The notes beneath the pieces were generated by a model that made no database searches, was not told the origin of the DNA, and saw nothing but the letters and a program-made list of their open reading frames with translations. From Streptomyces asoensis (GTDB lineage: Bacteria; Actinomycetota; Actinomycetes; Streptomycetales; Streptomycetaceae): a DNA stretch of 64,000 bases. Made by a program: the position numbers and the translations under genes. The stretch spans positions 372,001 through 436,000 of the forward strand of contig NZ_BNEB01000003.1 in the NCBI RefSeq assembly GCF_016860545.1, given 5' to 3'. Positions 63,313 through 64,000 of this stretch are shown here, piece by piece (position 1 is the stretch's first letter; each line of letters starts with the position of its first letter).

Positions 63313-64000
63313 CTACGCGTTCGGGCCGCCGTCCGTGGGGAAACCCGGGGCCGGGGTCGGGTCGCAGGCGCCCGGCTCCACCGCGGCCAGGGAGCGGCCC
63401 ATGTTCTCGGTCAGGCGGTCGCAGGCCTCGGTCAGTCGGTGCACCGCGTCCAGTGCGCGCTCACGACGTATCAGCCAGAGGGTGAGCGCCAGCGTCGAGA
63501 GGTCGGTGCTGACCGGGCGCGGGGCCGGGTCCTGCTCGCTCCAGCACAGCACCGCGCCCGTGGCGCCGTCGACGAGCAGGCTGGTGTCCTCGTGGAGCCG
63601 GCCCAGACGGATCAGGCGGTCGGCGTTGGCGGGCAGCCGCCTTCCCGTGCGGTCGCCGGCGTCGGTGTCGTCCGTGGAGCAGCCAGCGAGGTCGCCCATG
63701 GGGTCGTCCGCCAGGTACTCGGTGAGGGTCTGAAGGGGCGCGTCCGTCTCCAGGGAGAGGCGGACCGCCTCCTCCGGCAGGCCCACCTCGCGCAGGAAGC
63801 GGCGGGTCGGGGCGTGAACGAGCGCCCGCGGGCAGTCGATGTCCTCGAAGCGGACGATCGCGCCGAAGCCGAACGCGTCGTCCAGCAGACGGACCGGCAG
63901 GTCCAGGGCCAGGCCGGACGTGGTGCCCGCCGTCAGGGCCGGCGGGCGGAGCACCGCGGCCAGCAGGCGGAGGGCACCGGACGCGTCGCCGGTGTCGCCG
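63313..64000 (-). CDS. SUKH-4-like family protein (5' end outside the window)
   Basis: The frame is open to the right edge, so the N-terminus lies outside. The visible 229 residues contain LPVRLLDDAFGFGAIVRFEDIDCP, RRFLREVGLPEEAVRL, LGRLHEDTSLLVDGATGAVLCWSEQD and STDLSTLALTLWLIRRE-type segments. These suggest SUKH-4 proteins, a superfamily linked to polymorphic-toxin immunity and, in Streptomyces, to nucleic-acid deaminase neighbours. The Cys-rich central portion (GDLAGCSTDDTDAGD) is variable. A toxin gene would be expected to the right; none is visible here. The family call is tentative because the N-terminus is missing. Confidence 0.6.
   Translation of the reverse strand, partial: GDTGDASGALRLLAAVLRPPALTAGTTSGLALDLPVRLLDDAFGFGAIVRFEDIDCPRALVHAPTRRFLREVGLPEEAVRLSLETDAPLQTLTEYLADDPMGDLAGCSTDDTDAGDRTGRRLPANADRLIRLGRLHEDTSLLVDGATGAVLCWSEQDPAPRPVSTDLSTLALTLWLIRRERALDAVHRLTEACDRLTENMGRSLAAVEPGACDPTPAPGFPTDGGPNA

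Overview
The window is a chromosomal segment of a Streptomyces, or a very close relative. The GC content is very high, codons strongly prefer G or C at the third position, and GTG starts are common. Several genes are specific to streptomycetes: a DUF5753/DUF397 pair, an SsgA-like sporulation protein, DasR-type operators and a cysteine leader peptide. From memory only, with no search run, the order PBP, Rph, nagF-nagE1-nagE2, cysM-cysO, pncB-clpS, ssgG and hppD resembles the conserved chromosome core of S. coelicolor around SCO2897-SCO2930. There are no transposases, phage genes, CRISPR arrays or rRNA genes.

Region 1 (1-16 kb) is mixed and partly accessory. It holds the tail of a DUF5753 regulator with its DUF397 partner, an MmyB-type XRE regulator divergent from an SDR oxidoreductase, an ECF-like sigma factor overlapping a membrane CU044_5270-type protein, and a two-gene unit of a nucleotide-sugar dehydrogenase and a membrane protein with a Nudix-like box. 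An Hsp20 with a strong promoter, a GlxA-type regulator, an MFS transporter, a DUF445 membrane protein and a secreted SGNH hydrolase follow.

Region 2 (16-29.7 kb) contains an ABC-2 exporter operon with a DUF1707/LiaF-like protein, a class A penicillin-binding protein, an SMR exporter preceded by a guanidine-III riboswitch, a GroES-like protein, DUF3618, a Bcp-type peroxidase, tRNA-Leu(TAG), rdgB, a putative lipoprotein and rph. It ends with the GlcNAc PTS genes (nagF, nagE1, nagE2), flanked by DasR-type dre operators.

Region 3 (29.7-40 kb) is metabolic. It has an MBL hydrolase, a membrane-anchored PemK/MazF-like protein, cysM and a CysO-like sulphur carrier behind a Cys leader peptide, a LacI regulator, a nicotinamidase and nicotinate phosphoribosyltransferase pair, clpS with DUF2017, an amino-acid permease and a JAMM peptidase that probably completes the CysO pathway.

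Region 4 (40-64 kb) holds an exported M6 metalloprotease, two RDD proteins, ssgG, a glycolate-oxidase-like flavoprotein, a TPR protein, hppD divergent from an Lrp-type regulator, a four-gene osmoprotectant ABC operon, a membrane Lon-like (S16) protease, an IclR regulator, an SF2 helicase, an MFS transporter and tRNA-Cys(GCA). The right end carries an unrecognised two-gene unit (P-loop GTPase plus 2TM protein) and a gene that may encode a SUKH-4-like protein and runs off the edge. The most interesting points are the riboswitch, the Cys leader, the GTPase/2TM pair and the Nudix/sugar-dehydrogenase pair.
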